From: Planctomycetaceae bacterium
GTDB lineage: Bacteria > Planctomycetota > Planctomycetia > Pirellulales > Thermoguttaceae
Direction of reading: 5' to 3'
Assembly (NCBI GenBank): GCA_031267635.1
Contig: JAIRYX010000174.1
Location: 1 to 19,763 of the forward strand
DNA length: 19,763 nt
The position numbers and the translations under genes are program-made. This document shows positions 16,649 to 19,763 of the stretch, piece by piece. The notes beneath the pieces are model-generated. The model saw only the letters and a program-made list of their open reading frames with translations. It was not told the origin of the DNA and ran no database searches. How positions within the stretch are numbered: position 1 is the first letter of the stretch; every line of letters begins with the position of its first letter.

Positions 16649-17518
16649 ATGAAAAAAATATTCGTTTTAACCGCGTTATACGCAATGGTGATTCTTATGA
16701 GTTTACAATCGGCTTACGCTCAAACAGATTCCGGTCAAAAACAGTTTGCTAAAACCAAAGTCGGCGAAGTTGAAATAATAACGCTTGTGGACAATTCGTC
16801 TGAGTTTGATATTTCCATTTTCGACGGCGATAAAACGCTTCGGGAACAGCTTTCCAGCGGGAAAAAACTTCCGGCAAGCATCAACGCTTTTCTCGTTAAA
16901 AAAGGAGACTCGCTGATTCTTGTGGATACCGGGATTGGAAAACAGTTGCTCGAAAATATTAAAGCAGCGGGATTCCAGCCGGAACAAATCAACGCGATTA
17001 TTCTGACGCATACGCACGGCGATCACACCGGTGGTTTGCTCCAAAACAGTCAAGCGGCGTTTCCCAACGCGACACTCTGGCTTTCGCAAAAGGAGCTTGC
17101 TTATTGGCAATCGCAAAATCTGCGATACGCTGACCTTTGCAAAAAAATGTACAACGGTTTGAAATTCATTGTGCAAGATGAAAAAACACCGCTTATCATT
17201 CCCGAAATGACGGCAATTGCTATTGAAGGACATACGCCCGGTCATACGGCATTGCTTATTCGCTCGCAAAATGAAGGAGCGATTCTTATCGGTGATTTGT
17301 TGCATAGCGTTACGTTGCAATTTGCGTATCCTGATATTTGCGCGAATTTTGACGCAGATAAACCTAAAGCTATCGCCGCGCGAAAAAAATTATTGAAACT
17401 TGCCGCCGATGAAAAGCTGCTGATTGCCGGAGCGCATATTCCGTTTCCGGCGTTCGGCAAAGTGAAAATACAAGGTGATGGATTTCAGTTTGCGCCGGCG
17501 CCGTTGAAAAATCCGTGA
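16649..17518 (+). CDS. Exported metallo-beta-lactamase-fold hydrolase, OPHC2-like subgroup
   Basis: The 289-residue protein begins with a typical signal peptide (MKKIFVLTALYAMVILMSLQ, then SAYAQ, likely cut after AYA), so it acts outside the cytoplasm. The dinuclear metal site is complete: H121-T-H123-G-D125-H126 (THTHGDHTGG), H199 in GHTPGHTALL, D216 in GDLLHS and H263 in AGAHIPFPAFG. The INAFLVKKGDSLILVDTG opening, the LQFAYPDICANFDAD segment and the GAHIPFPAFG end match the OPHC2-like group. That group includes methyl-parathion hydrolase-like and lactonase-like enzymes acting on esters, lactones or organophosphates. The natural substrate is unknown; a quorum-quenching lactonase activity is only one possibility. 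CAGGAA lies about 9 bases before the ATG. The downstream isomerase gene is 131 bases away. Confidence 0.88.
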   Translation: MKKIFVLTALYAMVILMSLQSAYAQTDSGQKQFAKTKVGEVEIITLVDNSSEFDISIFDGDKTLREQLSSGKKLPASINAFLVKKGDSLILVDTGIGKQLLENIKAAGFQPEQINAIILTHTHGDHTGGLLQNSQAAFPNATLWLSQKELAYWQSQNLRYADLCKKMYNGLKFIVQDEKTPLIIPEMTAIAIEGHTPGHTALLIRSQNEGAILIGDLLHSVTLQFAYPDICANFDADKPKAIAARKKLLKLAADEKLLIAGAHIPFPAFGKVKIQGDGFQFAPAPLKNP

Positions 17519-17649
17519 AATCTTTATTACTTACACGTGAAAATTCACAAAAACATCTTTTAAATTTTTCCTCATAAAAAATCATATATTTAACCTTGTA
17601 AATCCTATCAAAGTATAGACGTTACAAATATCTCCAACTCAAAAGACTG

Positions 17650-19092
17650 ATGATGAACAAAGAAAAAAAACAAAACGTTAAGATCGGATTGTTCGGTATC
17701 GGCTTGGACACTTACTGGGCGCAGTTTGACGGTTTGTACGACCGATTGGTCGGTTATCAAAACGAGATTGCTGAAAAATTAGCGGTTTCCGAAATTGAAG
17801 TTGTCAATCTTGGTCTTGTGGACAATCCAGAGATGGCGGCGGAAGCGGCAAGGAAATTCAAGCAAGAATCTGTAGAACTGATTTTTCTTTACGTTTCTAC
17901 TTACGCACTTTCTTCAACGGTTTTGCCGGTTGTCCAGAAAGCGAAAGTTCCGGTCGTCGTGTTGAATTTGCAGCCAATTAAAGCGATTGATTACGCTCAA
18001 TTCAACTCGCTCGGCGACCGTACAAAAATGACCGGCGAATGGCTGGCGCATTGTCAGGCGTGTAGCGTTCCAGAGATTGCGAATGTGTTTTTGCGAGCCG
18101 GAATCCGGTTTCATCAAGTGACAGGAACGTTGCACGACGACCCGATTGCGTGGAATGAGATTCATGCTTGGGTGCGAGCCGCGCAAGTTGCGCAAACGAT
18201 TCGTTCCTGCCGCGTCGGACTTTTGGGACATTATTATAATGGCATGCTTGATATTTATTCGAGTTTGACAAATCTTGCGGCGCAGTTCGGGGTTCATTTT
18301 GAAATTCTTGAAATGTGCGAGTTGAAAGAGAATCTTTCCAAAGTGTCCTCGGATGAATTAAACGCGAAAGTACGTAATATTCACGAATTATTCGATGTGC
18401 AGTCTGATTGTCCCGACGCGGAAATTCAGCAAGCCGCAAAAACGTCGGTTGCTTTGGATCAGTTAGTGAAAACGCACGATCTTGGAGCGATGGCATATTT
18501 TTATAATGGAACAGGCGACGAGAGTTATGTGGATTTGATTGCGTCGGTGATCGTCGGCAATTCGATTCTTACCGGATCCGGCGTTCCGGTGGCGGGAGAA
18601 TACGAAGTAAAAAACGTTCTTGCGATGAAAATTCTCGACACATTCGGCGTCGGCGGTTCGTTCACGGAATTTTACGCAATGGACTTTAACGACGACGTCG
18701 TGTTGATGGGACACGACGGTCCGGGACACACGGCGATTGCTCAAGGGAAGACCAAACTCAAGCCGCTCAAGGTTTTTCACGGCAAAGTGGGACAAGGTTT
18801 GAGCGTAGAGATGTCGGTGAAACATGGATCTGTCACGCTTTTATCGGTGATTGATGCGCCAGACGGCAATGCGAAATTTTTAATTGCCGAAGGCGAATCG
18901 GTTCCAGGACCGATTTTGGAAATCGGCAACACGAACAGCCGTTATCAATTTGCGACCGGCGCCCGTGGATTTATTGACGCTTGGTGTAGTCGCGGACCGG
19001 CACATCATTGCGCTATCGGCGTAGGACATATCGCGTCCGAGTTGGAAAAACTTTCGCAAATACTCGGTATTCCGGCAATCCGAGTTTGTTAA
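17650..19092 (+). CDS. L-arabinose/L-fucose isomerase-like enzyme
   Basis: This 480-residue protein has the two-part fold of ketol isomerases for L-sugars. Residues about 10-170 form a Rossmann-like N-terminal domain (VKIGLFGIGLDTYW, ELIFLYVSTYALSSTV, VPVVVLNLQP). The middle domain contains CRVGLLGHYYNGMLD. Metal and catalytic positions expected from AraA are present: E317 in VAGEYEVK, E340 in FTEFYAMDF, H355 in LMGHDGPGH and a His at 452-453 in GPAHHCAIG. Such enzymes convert an aldose to its ketose with Mn2+. The sequence is clearly divergent from classical AraA, so the substrate could be L-arabinose, L-fucose or another sugar, and I assign no symbol. Two ATG codons stand in tandem (17650, 17653), and no Shine-Dalgarno is clear. 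Confidence 0.82.
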   Translation: MMNKEKKQNVKIGLFGIGLDTYWAQFDGLYDRLVGYQNEIAEKLAVSEIEVVNLGLVDNPEMAAEAARKFKQESVELIFLYVSTYALSSTVLPVVQKAKVPVVVLNLQPIKAIDYAQFNSLGDRTKMTGEWLAHCQACSVPEIANVFLRAGIRFHQVTGTLHDDPIAWNEIHAWVRAAQVAQTIRSCRVGLLGHYYNGMLDIYSSLTNLAAQFGVHFEILEMCELKENLSKVSSDELNAKVRNIHELFDVQSDCPDAEIQQAAKTSVALDQLVKTHDLGAMAYFYNGTGDESYVDLIASVIVGNSILTGSGVPVAGEYEVKNVLAMKILDTFGVGGSFTEFYAMDFNDDVVLMGHDGPGHTAIAQGKTKLKPLKVFHGKVGQGLSVEMSVKHGSVTLLSVIDAPDGNAKFLIAEGESVPGPILEIGNTNSRYQFATGARGFIDAWCSRGPAHHCAIGVGHIASELEKLSQILGIPAIRVC

Positions 19093-19337
19093 CAAGAACG
19101 AAAAAGACGTTCTCCCTTTATGCCGTCGTACACTTCTCACGGCGAGAAATTGCACTTTTCTCTCGTCCATAAACTTCTATGGATAATATCAGCAATAAAT
19201 AAATGGCAATTTCTTACAGTGGAAAGCATGATAGCTTATTGGGAAAGTTAGCGATTATGGTAGCAGTTTCAAGTTAAGTGGAGCTGCTAATCTCATTTTC
19301 AACAAATTTTACCGTTGAAAAATAGCTGATGATTTCA

Positions 19338-19432
19338 CACTTGGGAGAGGGCTTGATTTATGAAATACGGTAACTATTCAGTTGCCCAAGCCAAATCAAT
19401 CCGTACTGGGTAGTACGAAGTTACGCAACTTC
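19338..19432 (-). repeat. Dispersed palindromic repeat, copy 7
   Basis: The core at 19370-19424 runs from GTAACTATTCAGTTGCC through AAGCCAAATCAATCCGTAC to a TACGAAGTTAC end. The left flank (CACTTGGGAGAGGGCTTG, then ATTTATGAAATACG) is the reverse complement of the right flank of copy 6. The end overlaps a separate palindrome, GAAGTTACGCAACTTC (19417-19432), which abuts a TTGACA box. Confidence 0.75.
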
Positions 19433-19434
19433 AC

Positions 19435-19465
19435 TTGACATTTTTCAGCGTACAATATCTATAAA
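19435..19465 (+). promoter_or_regulatory. Possible promoter for the downstream leader or gene
   Basis: A perfect TTGACA (19435-19440) is followed by several poor-to-fair -10 choices: TATCTA at 19456 (15-base spacing) or TATAAA at 19460 (19-base spacing). The 16-bp palindrome at 19417-19432 just upstream could be an operator. Confidence 0.4.
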
Positions 19466-19752
19466 TGTGGCATTTTTCATATCCAGGGAAATTGAAGAAA
19501 CTGCGTAGTAGCTAGTCGTCCCTGAAAAATTTCCAGTGAAAATTTCATCGTCGCGATCTTATCAGCCGCAAGTTCATTTGGTTCGCAAGCCAAGCGGTAT
19601 AGCAAGGCGGATACGAAAACATCAGCGTGGAATCGGGCGGTTCGCCGTTTCTTGGATGAAAGTTGCGCAGCCGGACAAGGAACGGGCAAGAGTGTTGTCC
19701 GTTATTTTCTGAATCCGTTCTCGGAGTCGTGAAAGTCACGTAAAGGAGAAGA

Positions 19753-19763
19753 ATGTTGCTAGA
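19753..19763 (+). CDS. Start of a gene cut by the window end
   Basis: ATG TTG CTA GA follows AAAGGAG (19742-19748) at a spacing of 4 bases. Only three codons are visible, so nothing can be said of the product. The call rests on the ribosome site and on the 660-base gap needing an end. Confidence 0.4.

Larger units (their letters stand above)
19093..19752. other. Intergenic gap with repeat copy 7 and an unexplained transcribed-looking leader
   Basis: A weak hairpin (AGAACG/CGTTCT, 19095-19112) follows the isomerase gene. The repeat lies at 19338-19424. From 19433 on, a TTGACA box is followed by about 300 bases with locally paired segments and no credible start codon in any long plus-strand frame. 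Confidence 0.5.

Noticed and set aside
19477..19689. 70-codon minus-strand frame near the window end
   Set aside because: No ribosome site, no recognised family, and it opposes the promoter and ribosome site seen on the plus strand.

Overview
The window most likely comes from a planctomycete of the Pirellulales type. The strongest clue is the giant GTG-started protein at 7110-11846. It carries the planctomycete N-terminal signature VEQLENREMLSA, followed by seven SdrD-B-like repeats and FG-GAP-like calcium loops. A secreted WD40 propeller, a membrane-anchored HTH protein with a long acidic linker, a lipoprotein-like pseudogene and long gene-poor gaps also fit that group. This assignment is inference from protein style; there is no rRNA or marker gene.

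Layout. 1-1536: 3' part of a GH106-type alpha-L-rhamnosidase, cut by the window edge. 2182-5223: a fused FAD-linked oxidase with Fe-S and cysteine-rich domains (D-2-hydroxyacid dehydrogenase type). 5973-6974: secreted seven-blade WD40 protein. 7110-11846: the surface protein, with a hairpin terminator at 11953-12010. 12038-12588 (minus strand): broken lipoprotein gene of the carboxypeptidase-regulatory-like type. 13093-13722: membrane-anchored protein of unknown function. 13811-15202: N-terminal HTH, acidic linker and C-terminal membrane helix, with a clear terminator at 15222-15261. 15700-16197: FxsA-like membrane protein. 16649-17518: secreted OPHC2-like metallo-beta-lactamase-fold hydrolase. 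17650-19092: L-arabinose/L-fucose isomerase-like enzyme. 19753-end: the first codons of another gene.

All intact genes lie on the plus strand but are mostly separated by long gaps, so most are probably transcribed singly. Possible co-transcribed pairs are WD40 plus surface protein (135 bp apart) and 13093 plus 13811 (88 bp apart). The rhamnosidase and the isomerase fit a polysaccharide- and deoxysugar-degrading lifestyle, but they are far apart and show no operon.

Every intergenic gap longer than about 400 bp holds a copy of one dispersed, partly palindromic repeat about 55 bp long (about 90-150 bp with flanks). At three places it is associated with other repeat sequences (a MITE-like unit twice, an inverted-repeat segment once). 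This repeat family, the pseudogene with a possible hairpin-templated stop, and the membrane-anchored HTH protein are the most interesting items. I did not find a defence system, CRISPR array, prophage, tRNA or rRNA.
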